A DNA stretch of 64,000 nt, from positions 62,001-126,000 of the forward strand of contig NZ_VWWJ01000009.1 of the NCBI RefSeq assembly GCF_011753055.1, in the 5' to 3' direction. The first letter of the stretch is position 1, and each line of letters starts with the position of its first letter. This document shows positions 52,143-61,147 of the stretch, one piece after another. The translations under genes were made by a program, and so were the position numbers. Source of the DNA: Burkholderia sp. Ax-1719 (lineage in GTDB: Bacteria > Pseudomonadota > Gammaproteobacteria > Burkholderiales > Burkholderiaceae). Under the pieces are notes generated by a model. It made no database searches and was not told where the DNA came from. It worked only from the letters and a program-made list of their open reading frames with translations.

Positions 52143-52370
52143 TAGCAGCTCTCACCGGCCGCCCGTTTGCGTCTTTTTCGCATGATTGCCTGCGTTCGCG
52201 CTCGCCTGTGCCTTTGATGGCGCGCGTGCACGACCGCTTGATCGAAGGCTGAATCCAGCGGATTCATCAGCCCGTCGGCGTCATGAAGATCAAGAAGCAC
52301 GCCGCACTCGCACATGCCTGCTGCGCGGGTGCGTGCGGCCGCACGTCTATCGCTCTGGGGAAACCTTTAC

Positions 52371-54764
52371 ATGTTCACGCCCGCCTCGCGCGGCGCGCGC
52401 CTGCGCTCGTCCTCGCAGTTGTATCCGCACGTCCGTCACTGTCTCGCTCCGCTGTCCCTGCTGGCGCCCATTGCAGTCGCAGCGTTTGCCACATTCGCCG
52501 CCGCAACGGCCCATGCCGCCGATGCAGACACGGCCAGCACCGCCACCACGACACTGCCCACGGTTACCGTGAGCGCCTCGAACGCGGGGACGAAAAGCGC
52601 GCCCACGCCGGCCGTCGATCCGAATCTGCCGGCCACGGTCGAAACGGTGACACCCGCGCAATTCAACAACTGGAACGTCGTCAATACCGAAGACGTCCTC
52701 AAGTACCTGCCGAATCTGGCGGTGCGCAAGCGCTTCGTCGGCGATCTGAATTCGATCATCGCAGTGCGCGGCACGAGCAATACGCAAAGCGCGCGCGGCC
52801 TGGTGTATTCCGACGGTTTGCTGCTGTCGAACCTGCTGGGCAACAGCTATTCATTTCCGCCGCGCTGGTCGATGGTGTTCCCCGATCAGATCCAGAAGGT
52901 CGATGTGATCTACGGGCCGTATTCGGCGCTCTATCCGGGCAACTCGCTTGGCGCGACGGTGCTCATCACGACGCGCATGCCGTCGAAATTCGAAGCCAAC
53001 GCCGACGTGAAAGCGTTCACGCAGCATTTCAGCCTCTATGGCGTGAACCAGAATTTCAACGGCAGCGAAATGAGCGCGTCGATTGGCGACCGCATCGGCA
53101 AATTCTCCTGGTTGCTGGGCGTCAATCACCTGGAAAACACCAGTCAGCCGCTGCAATTCGCAACGCTCGCACAATCGACCACTCTCGCGAAAGCCGGCGA
53201 TACGCCCGTGCACGGTGCGTATTTCTACAATAACCAGACCAATGCGCGGACGGTCGTGCTGGGAGTGAACGGCGAAGGCATCGAGCACACGGTGCAGGAT
53301 CAATTCAAACTGCGCACGCAGTACGATTTCACGCCCACGGTGCAGGGCGGCTTCACGCTCGGCTACTGGCATCAGACCTACAACAGCCAGACGTCAACTT
53401 TCCTGTACGACGATAGCGGTAACCCGGTCTATAGCGGCAAGGTCAATATCGGCGGCTACGAATACACCATTCCCGCCGCTGCGATGGCCCCAAGCCGCGG
53501 CTGGAGCGAGAACTGGCTCTACGGCGTGAATCTGCGTACGCATCAGGCGACCGGCTGGAACGGCGAAGCCATTGCTTCGTACTACGACGTAAGCAACAGC
53601 GTCGCGCGCACCGCCAGTTCGGGCGGCCCAGGCAACGGCGCGGGCACCATGACGCTGGGCGATGGCACGGGCTGGAAGACGCTCGATCTCAAGACCACGT
53701 GGACGCCTCCACGGCCCGACGCAGGACTGGGCGCGCACTGGCTGACCTTCGGCTATCACTACGACAACTACACCGTCGATAACCGCACCTACAACACGCT
53801 CGCGTGGCGCGACGGCCCGGCGGGCAGCTTTGCCAACGCCTTCGCTGGCAAGACCGAAACGCAGGCCGTCTACGCGCAGGATGCGTGGCGCTTCCTGCCG
53901 CGCTGGAAGCTCGTCTATGGCGTGCGTTACGAAGACTGGCACGCCTACGACGGTTATCAGTCTCTAGGCGCTTCGACCGTGCCTTATGCGGGCGTGGGCG
54001 ACCGGCACTTCTCGCCGAAGGCTTCGCTTTCCTTCGACGTCACCGACGATCTCACGCTGCGCGCCTCCGTGGCGCGTGCGTATCGTTTCCCCACCGTGGG
54101 CGAATTGTTCCAGGGGCAGATCAATGGTTCGTCGATCGTGAACAACAACCCCAATCTGAAGGCCGAAGACGATCTTTCGAAAGAACTCACGGCGGAATGG
54201 GCGCACTGGAACGGGGTGTTCCGCTTTACGCTGTTTCAGGACGACGTGAAGAACACCATCTTCAGCCAGACCGATACCACGGTGATCCCGAACGTCACCA
54301 ACTTCCAGAATATCGGCAAGGTGCGCTCGCGCGGCGTGGAAACCAGCTATCAGGGCGAGGATGTGGTGCTGCGCGGCCTCGATTTTTCGGCGAGCGTGGC
54401 CTATACGCAGTCGAAGATTCTGGAGAACGCGCAGAACCCGGCGAGCGTCGGCAAATACTTCTATCGCATTCCGCTGTGGCGCGTGAATGCAGTGGCGACG
54501 TACCGCTTCGATGCGCATAGCGCGCTCACGCTCGCGGCCCGCTATTCGGGGCGTCAGTACAACACGCTCACCAATACCGACACGAATCCGAATGTATTCG
54601 GCGGCACCAGCACCTATACGGTCGCCGACGTGAAGTACACGTATCGGCCGACGAAAAAGAGCGAGATTGGCGTGGGTATCGACAACCTGTTCGATGCGCG
54701 CTACTTCGTTTACCACCCCTATCCGGGCCGCACGTTTTATGTCGAAGCGAAGATCGGCATATGA
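52371..54764 (+). CDS. TonB-dependent outer-membrane receptor
   Basis: A 797-residue receptor. A long signal sequence ends ATAHA (about residue 49), and a TonB-box-like LPTVTVSAS follows. Next come the plug domain (NTEDVLKYLPNLAVRKRF, IIAVRGTSNTQSARGLVYSD, DVIYGPYSALYPGNSLGATV) and a 22-strand barrel ending in the aromatic YPGRTFYVEAKIGI. The ligand is not certain. Position between a DUF2946 gene and a PepSY gene with a Met/His-rich loop suggests copper or a metal chelate; siderophore uptake is the alternative. ATG 52371 has GGGGAAA upstream. Confidence 0.94.
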   Translation: MFTPASRGARLRSSSQLYPHVRHCLAPLSLLAPIAVAAFATFAAATAHAADADTASTATTTLPTVTVSASNAGTKSAPTPAVDPNLPATVETVTPAQFNNWNVVNTEDVLKYLPNLAVRKRFVGDLNSIIAVRGTSNTQSARGLVYSDGLLLSNLLGNSYSFPPRWSMVFPDQIQKVDVIYGPYSALYPGNSLGATVLITTRMPSKFEANADVKAFTQHFSLYGVNQNFNGSEMSASIGDRIGKFSWLLGVNHLENTSQPLQFATLAQSTTLAKAGDTPVHGAYFYNNQTNARTVVLGVNGEGIEHTVQDQFKLRTQYDFTPTVQGGFTLGYWHQTYNSQTSTFLYDDSGNPVYSGKVNIGGYEYTIPAAAMAPSRGWSENWLYGVNLRTHQATGWNGEAIASYYDVSNSVARTASSGGPGNGAGTMTLGDGTGWKTLDLKTTWTPPRPDAGLGAHWLTFGYHYDNYTVDNRTYNTLAWRDGPAGSFANAFAGKTETQAVYAQDAWRFLPRWKLVYGVRYEDWHAYDGYQSLGASTVPYAGVGDRHFSPKASLSFDVTDDLTLRASVARAYRFPTVGELFQGQINGSSIVNNNPNLKAEDDLSKELTAEWAHWNGVFRFTLFQDDVKNTIFSQTDTTVIPNVTNFQNIGKVRSRGVETSYQGEDVVLRGLDFSASVAYTQSKILENAQNPASVGKYFYRIPLWRVNAVATYRFDAHSALTLAARYSGRQYNTLTNTDTNPNVFGGTSTYTVADVKYTYRPTKKSEIGVGIDNLFDARYFVYHPYPGRTFYVEAKIGI

Positions 54765-54816
54765 GCGATCGCTCGCCTTCGCCGCATTGAATCAACCGAA
54801 ATAACAGGAGCCTCCG

Positions 54817-56331
54817 ATGTCCGCTACGCTGCCCGCTTCCGGCACGCGCACCGCGCGCGCTGCCGGCGTCGTCCATCCCGGCTATCGCACGCTATGGCGC
54901 TGGCATTTCTACGCCGGCCTTTTCGTCATGCCGTTTCTGATCGTGCTGGCGATCACCGGCACGATCTATTGTTTCCAGCCGCAAATCGAGCCGCTGCTCT
55001 ATCCGCATCGTCTCGTGGTGACGCCGCAAGATACACCGCGTTTGCCTGCCGATACGCTGCTTGCGCGTGCGCAAGCCTCGCTGCCGCCCGATGCGAAGCC
55101 GATCCGCGCGCATATCGAAGCCAATCCCGCGCGTAGCGCCGAATTCATTTTCGCACTCGCGAACGGCCGCAAGGAAAGCGTTTATCTGAATCCCTATAGC
55201 GGCGAGGTGCTCGGCACGCTCGACGTCGACAGCCGCTTTATGCAGGTCGATCGCATGCTCCATCGCAAGTTGCTGCTCGGCAAGCCGGGCGAGTTGCTGA
55301 TGGAACTGGCCGCCTGCTGGACGCTGGTGATGATCGGCACGGGCGTGGCGCTCTGGTGGCCACGGCGTGCCTCCGCTTCTGCTTCTGCTTCCTCTTCTTC
55401 TGATCGGAAGGGATCGACGCTGCGTGCAGCGCTATGGCCGCGTCTGGGAACAAAGGGCCGGCCATTCTGGAAGAGTCTGCATAGCGTGATCGGCATCTGG
55501 CTTGCGGTGGGCGCGCTCGCCTTCGTCGTCAGCGGCCTGCCGTGGACGGGATCGTGGGGCAAGCAGTTCAAGGCGCTGGCGACGCGTGTCAATGCGGGCG
55601 CGCCGCGCGGCGCCTGGGGTGGCGGCCTGCCGCTGAAATCCTCGTTGCCGGGTGCTCAGACGGACCATTCGGAGCACGCGGAACATGCAGGCCACGATAT
55701 GTCGTCGATGCCCGGCATGGTGATGGACGATCTCCCTTTGCCCAACGTGCCGTGGGCAGTGGGCGCGATGCACGTGCCGCGCTCGCCCGATGCGGCCACC
55801 CATGAAAACGCGCGCTTCACGCTCGATCAGGTAGTCGGGCGCATGCATGCGCTCGGCGTGGAAAGCGGTTATGACATCGCGTTGCCCGCCACGGCGACCG
55901 GCGTCTACACGGCGTCCTATTTCCCGTCCGATCCGCAGCAGGAACGCACCGTCTATATCGACCAATACAGCGGCAAAGTGCTCAAGGACATCCGTTATGC
56001 GGATTACGGCGCGGTCTCGCAGGTCATTTCGTATGGCACGTCGCTGCATATGGGCCGCTATTTTGGGCTGGCGAACCAGCTAATCTGCACGGCGATTTCA
56101 CTGGGCCTGGCGGCGCTTGCCGTCACCGGCTTCGTGATGTGGTGGTTGCGCCGTCCCACGCGCACCGTAGGCGCGCCGTCACGCGAACGCGCGGCCCCGC
56201 CAATGCGCGCATGGAAAGCCGGGCTGGCGATTCTCGCCGTCATTTTCCCGCTGATGGGCGCGACCATCGTCGCTGTTCTGTTGCTGGATTGGCTGTTTTT
56301 CGGTGGCCGACAAAATCTTTCGGCTTCCTGA
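54817..56331 (+). CDS. PepSY-domain inner-membrane protein (PiuB/FsrB-like reductase family)
   Basis: A 504-residue PepSY_TM protein with four main membrane helices (LWRWHFYAGLFVMPFLIVLA; ACWTLVMIGTGVALWWP; SVIGIWLAVGALAFVVSGLPW; and one near the C-terminus), plus an extra C-terminal helix. PepSY periplasmic segments include ESVYLNPYSGEVLG and RTVYIDQYSGKVLKD. A His/Met-rich loop, HSEHAEHAGHDMSSMPGM (about residues 284-301), looks like a copper-binding site. Such proteins accompany TonB receptors and probably reduce or release the metal on the periplasmic side. It starts 52 bp after the receptor, with AGGAG upstream. Confidence 0.9.
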   Translation: MSATLPASGTRTARAAGVVHPGYRTLWRWHFYAGLFVMPFLIVLAITGTIYCFQPQIEPLLYPHRLVVTPQDTPRLPADTLLARAQASLPPDAKPIRAHIEANPARSAEFIFALANGRKESVYLNPYSGEVLGTLDVDSRFMQVDRMLHRKLLLGKPGELLMELAACWTLVMIGTGVALWWPRRASASASASSSSDRKGSTLRAALWPRLGTKGRPFWKSLHSVIGIWLAVGALAFVVSGLPWTGSWGKQFKALATRVNAGAPRGAWGGGLPLKSSLPGAQTDHSEHAEHAGHDMSSMPGMVMDDLPLPNVPWAVGAMHVPRSPDAATHENARFTLDQVVGRMHALGVESGYDIALPATATGVYTASYFPSDPQQERTVYIDQYSGKVLKDIRYADYGAVSQVISYGTSLHMGRYFGLANQLICTAISLGLAALAVTGFVMWWLRRPTRTVGAPSRERAAPPMRAWKAGLAILAVIFPLMGATIVAVLLLDWLFFGGRQNLSAS

Positions 56332-56426
56332 CAATCTGGGCGAGCACGACAGTAATTCGCAGACACAATTCCTCGTGAACCCGACCCCGCCTTGCGTTGC
56401 CAAAGGAGTATCGAGGGGAGACTATC

Positions 56427-56741
56427 GTGTTCCGTTTCGTCTGCGCATTGGGAGCGGCCGCCGCGCTTGCGGGCTGCGCCGTTGCTCCCTACCCCGGCTA
56501 TCCGGGTTATTACGACGCCAGTTATGGCTACCCATATGCGTACGGCTATCCGTACGGCTATGGCTATTACCCTGATTATTATTACGGGCCGAGTTTCGGC
56601 TTCGCGTACTGGGGCGGCGGCGGATGCTGCTACCGCGGCTGGCATGGCGGTGGATGGCACGGCGGCCACGGCGGCTGGCACGGTGGCGGCGGTACGTGGC
56701 AAAGCGCCGGCGCTCACGGCAGCGGCGGCCACGGGCATTGA
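56427..56741 (+). CDS. Small Tyr/Gly/His-rich lipoprotein
   Basis: A 104-residue protein. GTG 56427 with GAGGGGAG upstream gives a lipoprotein signal (FRFVCALGAAAALAGC). A TTG-initiated longer form is possible but spoils the signal. The mature part is low-complexity: Tyr/Pro/Gly repeats (YPYAYGYPYGYGYYPDYYYG), then a Gly/His/Trp-rich end (WHGGGWHGGHGGWHGG). It resembles many unclassified betaproteobacterial envelope lipoproteins. The function is unknown; the His-rich end beside a metal-uptake locus may bind metal (inference). Confidence 0.75.
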   Translation: MFRFVCALGAAAALAGCAVAPYPGYPGYYDASYGYPYAYGYPYGYGYYPDYYYGPSFGFAYWGGGGCCYRGWHGGGWHGGHGGWHGGGGTWQSAGAHGSGGHGH

Positions 56742-56768
56742 ACCCGTGTTGCCGCCGCAGCGCAGCGG

Positions 56769-57479
56769 TTAAACGCGCCCGTTCACCGCAATGGCTGCGC
56801 CCGTTACGGCACGCGCGTCAGATGAAATCAGGAACGCGATCACCGCGGCAATTTCATCGGACTGAACCCAGCGCGTGAAATCGGCGTCGGGCATATCAGC
56901 GCGATTTTGCGGCGTATCGATAATGCTCGGGAGAATCGCGTTGACTGTTACGCCTTTGTCCTTGAGTTCTTCGGCCAATGCTTCGGTCAGGCGCGCCACG
57001 CCCGCCTTCGACGCCGAATAAGCCCCCATCCCCAGCCCGGCCTTCTGCCCCGCGCCCGCGCCGATGTTGACGATACGACCCGCGCCGCGCGCGATCAGCG
57101 CGGGGAGCGCGGCTTTCGAGGCGTTCAGCGCTGTCTTCACATTCAGATCGAACATCAGCTCCCACGTGCGTGCGTCGCCGTCCGCAATGGTTTCCCAGCG
57201 GAATGCGCCCGCGATATTGACGAGCGCGTCGAGGCCGCCCAGCGCCTGGGCGGCCTTTTGCAGCCCGGCGTGCGCCGCATCCGCATCCACCAGATCGACG
57301 CCGCCGAGCAACACCGCATCCTTGAGCGCGGCGGGCAAGGCGTCGCTGGCAGGCGCTGCGCCACGGCCAATCAGCGCCACGCGCGCGCCGCGCGACACCA
57401 GAAACTGCGCCGTCGCCAAACCAAGACTGCCAAAGCCGCCGGTGATTGCCACCGTCTTGCCGTTCACTGAGTTATCCAT
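56769..57479 (-). CDS. Short-chain dehydrogenase/reductase
   Basis: A 236-residue classical SDR with TGGFGSLG at residues 13-20, NIAGAF (the NNAG position with Ile), the catalytic Ser region NIGAGAG in which Ser is replaced by Gly/Ala, and YSASK. The missing Ser makes ordinary catalysis uncertain. The NAD(P) substrate is unknown. ATG 57479 starts MDNSVNGKTVAITGG. It lies downstream of, and on the same strand as, the sterol-desaturase-family gene, 138 bp away. Confidence 0.87.
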   Translation of the reverse strand: MDNSVNGKTVAITGGFGSLGLATAQFLVSRGARVALIGRGAAPASDALPAALKDAVLLGGVDLVDADAAHAGLQKAAQALGGLDALVNIAGAFRWETIADGDARTWELMFDLNVKTALNASKAALPALIARGAGRIVNIGAGAGQKAGLGMGAYSASKAGVARLTEALAEELKDKGVTVNAILPSIIDTPQNRADMPDADFTRWVQSDEIAAVIAFLISSDARAVTGAAIAVNGRV

Positions 57480-57617
57480 CGTTTTTGCCTGCTTTGTGCA
57501 AAAGAGTCGTCCGGGTTCGGACGGGGAATCCGAAATCAATTCGAAAAAACCGTAGCGGCTCGTGGCCGCCGCAGGCCGCCACGTTAGCGGAGCTTGCGGG
57601 TTACGGCAACCGCGGCC

Positions 57618-58544
57618 TCAATGAGCCCGACGTTCCTGAACATTCGTGCGCACCGCTGCGAGGCTGCGTTTGCGCAGATCCTCGGTGGTGTCACCCTTGC
57701 CGTCCGCGGTCCAGCCCGGCGGCAGGATCACGTGGCGCACGGCGGTCCAGACGTTGGGCGCCGCCGCGATATCGCGGGCAAGGCTCACCCAGTGCTCGAA
57801 TTCGACCACGAGCGGATTGTGCGAGCGCGTCGGTGTGACGAGGCCGTAGCGGCACGGTTCGTCGGCGCGTTCCGCCACGTAGGTGCCGAACAGCCGGTCG
57901 AACACGACCAGCACGCCGCCGTAGTTCGCATCGAGGTAGTCGAGATTCGACGCATGATGCACGCGATGCGCGGACGGCGTATTGAACACGTACTCAAGCC
58001 AGCCGAGCTTCGGAATCCACGTGTTGTGCAGCCAGAACTGATAGAGCAGGTTGAATGACAGCACGGCCAGCACGATTTCCGGACGCACGCCCAGCCAGAC
58101 CAGCGGCGCAAAGAAGAACGCCGGGCCAGCGATCTTGCCGGTCCAGCCCAGCCGGTACGCGGACGAAAGCGTCAGTTGATTCGGCGAGTGATGAACCGCG
58201 TGCGTCGCCCAGAAAAAGCGCATGCGATGCGAGGCGCGGTGATACCAGTAGTAGCAGAACTCCTGGCCGATAAAGACAAAGAACGCCAGCGTGAGGTTGT
58301 CGATCGAAAGCGTGAAAAGGCGATGTTCCCACGCGAAATGAAAGATCGGCGCGGCCAGCGAAATCGGCAGGAACGCTAACAGTTTTCGTCCGGCGAGGTC
58401 GGCGATCGAGAGCCAGACTTCGTACCAGTCGAATGGGTTTTCGCCTGCGCGGCGCTGCTTGAAGGTGAGCCAGGCCGCTTCGATCAGCGAAGCGGCGACG
58501 ATAAAGAGCGTGACGTAGTACGCAAGTTTTCCGGTGGTCAGCAT
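57618..58544 (-). CDS. Sterol desaturase/fatty-acid hydroxylase superfamily membrane protein
   Basis: A 308-residue di-iron membrane oxygenase. The three His boxes are HRASH (in YYWYHRASHRMRFFW), HAVHH and HRVHH, all intact, among four to five hydrophobic segments. Bacterial members hydroxylate or desaturate lipids such as fatty acids, hopanoids or carotenoids; the substrate here is unknown. ATG 58544 gives a hydrophobic N-terminus (KLAYYVTLFIVAASLIEAAW). In-frame ATGs upstream, up to 58874, lie in GC-rich antiframe sequence without similarity. Confidence 0.9.
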   Translation of the reverse strand: MLTTGKLAYYVTLFIVAASLIEAAWLTFKQRRAGENPFDWYEVWLSIADLAGRKLLAFLPISLAAPIFHFAWEHRLFTLSIDNLTLAFFVFIGQEFCYYWYHRASHRMRFFWATHAVHHSPNQLTLSSAYRLGWTGKIAGPAFFFAPLVWLGVRPEIVLAVLSFNLLYQFWLHNTWIPKLGWLEYVFNTPSAHRVHHASNLDYLDANYGGVLVVFDRLFGTYVAERADEPCRYGLVTPTRSHNPLVVEFEHWVSLARDIAAAPNVWTAVRHVILPPGWTADGKGDTTEDLRKRSLAAVRTNVQERRAH

Positions 58545-58920
58545 GATGGCGATGAGCGTTAGAGATCCTGATAACAGCGCTGTGGGAGGACGCGTCGTTC
58601 GTATCGAGGGGATAAAGCTGGCGTCGCGTCGGATGAAGCGAACTGTAGAGGCGCGCCACGCGAAACACCACGCGCAAAGTATGTCGAGGTGTGTCATGCG
58701 AGCTTGCGACATGGGGAGCCTGCGCGCGGCGAGCCCTTTGCTGAAGAGGCAAAGGCCGGAAACACCGGCCCACATGTAACACCGCGACATGGTTTTGCAC
58801 GCGACTCGCGCCGGAGGCCGCCCTATAGTTCGTTCCGCTGACACGCCGCACAGGTGTCCCGAACCGAACTGCACCGAAGCGCCCCGCTCTGCTCACTCGC
58901 TCGAATCGCAAGGATCTCTG
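58545..58920. other. Divergent intergenic region
   Basis: 376 bp between the desaturase-family gene and the repeat protein. No credible gene, terminator or large repeat was seen. It must contain both divergent promoters. Confidence 0.5.
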
Positions 58921-59919
58921 ATGAAACCGCTCCATCTCGCCGCCGCCACGCTCATCGCACTCGCCAGCGCGCCTGCTTTCGCAGGCTGGTCTGGCCACGG
59001 CACCGCCTATACGCCGCATGGCACCTACAACGGCGCGCATGCAGGTTCCTGCGGCGGCGGCAGCTGCACGCATGCCGGCGGCGTGGTGGGGCCGTGGGGC
59101 GGCGTCGCCACCAACACGGGCACCGTCACCCGCACCGCACCGGGACAGTTCTCGAATAGCGGCACGGCGGTCGGCCCGAACGGGCGCTCGGTCCAGCACT
59201 CGGGCGACACGAATTGCGCGGGCGGCACCTGCTCGCACACCGGCACCATGACGGGCGAAGACGGCCGCAGCGCCTCTTCCTCCGGCAGCGTGACGCGCAC
59301 CGCACCGGGCCAGTACAGCTCGACGGGCACGGTCACGGCGGCGAACGGCAACAGCGTGAGCCACAACGCCTCGACGAGCTGCGCCGGTTCGACCTGCTCG
59401 CGCTCCGGCACGGTCACGGGGACGGATGGCGGGACGTACACGCATTCGGGCAGCGCCACGCGCGTTGCGCCGGGCGTCGTGACGACTTCCGGCGGCAGCA
59501 CGGTCGTGCATGGCACGACGGTCGTTGCAGGCGGCACGACGGGCGGGACGACGGTGGTGACCGGCGGCAGCACCGTCGCCGTGGGCGCGACGGTCGCGGT
59601 CGCGCCGGTTCCCGCTCCAGCGCCCGCCCCCGTGGTGATCGCGCCGCCCCCGCCGCCGCCCGCCAATGCCGCTGTTTATGTCGCGCCTGCGCCCAAGGCC
59701 GTCTACGTGGCGCCCCCGCCGCCAAAGACGGTGTATGTCGCGCCCGCACCGAAGGTCGTCTACGTGGCCCCGCCCGCGCCCAAGGTCGTGTATGTCGCGC
59801 GTCCGCTGCCGCGTGCGATCTATATCGCACCGCGTCCGGTGTATGTCGCGCCGCGCCCTGCCGTCTGGGTGCCCGGCCACTGGATGGGCGGCGTCTGGGT
59901 GCCCGCGCATTGGGCCTGA
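58921..59919 (+). CDS. Secreted repeat-rich protein with YVAP tail
   Basis: A 332-residue exported protein. The signal peptide is residues 1-21 (ending PAFA). The mature N-terminal half holds three imperfect repeats of about 45 residues built on a Cys pair and a Gly/Thr/Ser ladder (CGGGSCTHAGG, CAGGTCSHTG, CAGSTCSRSG, each followed by TRTAPGQ-like and NG.SV.H elements). A Thr/Gly linker and a Pro-rich region with about six YVAP/YIAP units follow, and the protein ends with PGHWMGGVWVPAHWA. The architecture suggests a surface or adhesive beta-solenoid-like fibre; function unknown. Confidence 0.82.
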   Translation: MKPLHLAAATLIALASAPAFAGWSGHGTAYTPHGTYNGAHAGSCGGGSCTHAGGVVGPWGGVATNTGTVTRTAPGQFSNSGTAVGPNGRSVQHSGDTNCAGGTCSHTGTMTGEDGRSASSSGSVTRTAPGQYSSTGTVTAANGNSVSHNASTSCAGSTCSRSGTVTGTDGGTYTHSGSATRVAPGVVTTSGGSTVVHGTTVVAGGTTGGTTVVTGGSTVAVGATVAVAPVPAPAPAPVVIAPPPPPPANAAVYVAPAPKAVYVAPPPPKTVYVAPAPKVVYVAPPAPKVVYVARPLPRAIYIAPRPVYVAPRPAVWVPGHWMGGVWVPAHWA

Positions 59920-60024
59920 CACCCGCAACGGATTGCCCCCGAAAACGCAGTCGCTGAATTGATTTCCCTACCCGGCCGAATCCCTATGACGGCCAGTTTT
60001 ATACGCCACCCCACGGAGCACACC

Positions 60025-60351
60025 ATGAAGAAGATGATCGTCCCCCTGATTTTGTGTATCGTTTCAGCAGCGGCTTCGGCGCAAGGCTTGCCGGCTGCGC
60101 CCAACGGCGCGCCCACGCTGTCTGCCTCGCCCGCCGCGAACGAACGCATGACGCGCGCCCTCGCGCAATTGCAGTCGCGTTTCGCCCAGGCGAATACGAC
60201 GCACGACGGCAAGCTCACCCGCGAACAGGCGCAAGCGGGCATGCCGATGGTGGCGCAGCACTTCGACGCCATCGACAGCCAGCGCGCGGGTTACGTCACG
60301 CTCGCGCAGATCGAGGACTTCATGCGCGAACGCGCGGCCGCGAGCCGATGA
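60025..60351 (+). CDS. Small secreted EF-hand-like protein
   Basis: A 108-residue protein with a signal peptide (residues 1-18, ending ASA) and two helix-loop-helix elements. The first loop (NTTHDGKLTREQ) resembles a calcium EF-hand with Asp, Gly and Glu in register. The second (IDSQRAGYVTLAQIEDF) is degenerate. Such small periplasmic EF-hand proteins are common in Burkholderiaceae and their role is unknown. ATG 60025 has CGGAG upstream. It precedes the two-component pair by 82 bp on the same strand. Confidence 0.8.
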   Translation: MKKMIVPLILCIVSAAASAQGLPAAPNGAPTLSASPAANERMTRALAQLQSRFAQANTTHDGKLTREQAQAGMPMVAQHFDAIDSQRAGYVTLAQIEDFMRERAAASR

Positions 60352-60433
60352 TCGCGGCATCGCGACCGGCATGAGTCATCACTGCCCCGGATGGAGTACG
60401 CTCCATCCGCATCGACCACCGCCGGAGGCGGCC

Positions 60434-61147
60434 ATGGAGCAGGCGAACCGCATCATCGTTCTGGACGACGAAGCCGAGCTGCGCAACATGCTGCAACGCT
60501 TCCTGAGCGGTCACGGCTTCGAGGTGCGCGCCGTCGCGGACGGCAAGCGGCTCGACCGCATGCTGCAGCGCGAGCCCTACGATCTGCTGGTGCTCGACCT
60601 GATGATGGAGCCCGAAGACGGCCTGAGCGTGTGCCGCCGCCTGCGCGCCGAAGGCCATACCTTGCCGATCCTCATGCTCACCGCGAAGGGCGATGCGGCG
60701 GACAAGGTGATCGGCCTCGAAACCGGCGCCGACGACTACCTCGCCAAACCCTTCCTGCCCGACGAACTGGTGGCGCGCGTCAAGGCGCTGCTGCGCCGCC
60801 AGAAAATGGCGGCGGGCGATCCGACTGTGACCTCGCAGCGGCTGCGTTTCGGCGACTTCGTGTTCGATGTCGGCCAGCAAACGTTGATGCGCGACGGCGT
60901 GGCCATCGACGTGCATTCGGCGCAGATGCTATTGCTGCATGCGCTCGGCTCCTCGCCCAATCGCGCCGTGAGCCGCGAAAACCTGCTCGCGCGCGCCCGT
61001 GGACGTGACCACAACGCGCTCGATCGCAGCGTCGACGTACAGATCCTGCGGCTGCGCCAGATCGTCGAAGACGATCCGGCCAAACCGCGCTTCATCAAGA
61101 CCGTCTGGGGCATTGGCTATATGCTGGTCGCGGGCGTCGATTCCTGA
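60434..61147 (+). CDS. OmpR-family response regulator
   Basis: A 237-residue REC plus winged-helix regulator. The receiver begins RIIVLDDEAELRNML, the phospho-Asp is in LLVLDLMMEPEDG (about residue 56), and the C-terminal OmpR wHTH contains SRENLLARARGRDHNALDRS and WGIGYMLV. ATG 60434 has GGAGG upstream. It overlaps the cognate kinase gene by 1 bp (TGATG). Target genes are unknown. Confidence 0.94.
   Translation: MEQANRIIVLDDEAELRNMLQRFLSGHGFEVRAVADGKRLDRMLQREPYDLLVLDLMMEPEDGLSVCRRLRAEGHTLPILMLTAKGDAADKVIGLETGADDYLAKPFLPDELVARVKALLRRQKMAAGDPTVTSQRLRFGDFVFDVGQQTLMRDGVAIDVHSAQMLLLHALGSSPNRAVSRENLLARARGRDHNALDRSVDVQILRLRQIVEDDPAKPRFIKTVWGIGYMLVAGVDS

Noticed and set aside
57994..59928. Long minus-strand frame (644 codons) across the desaturase-family gene and the repeat protein
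   Set aside because: Arg/Ala/Gly shadow frame of two real genes, with no recognisable domain.
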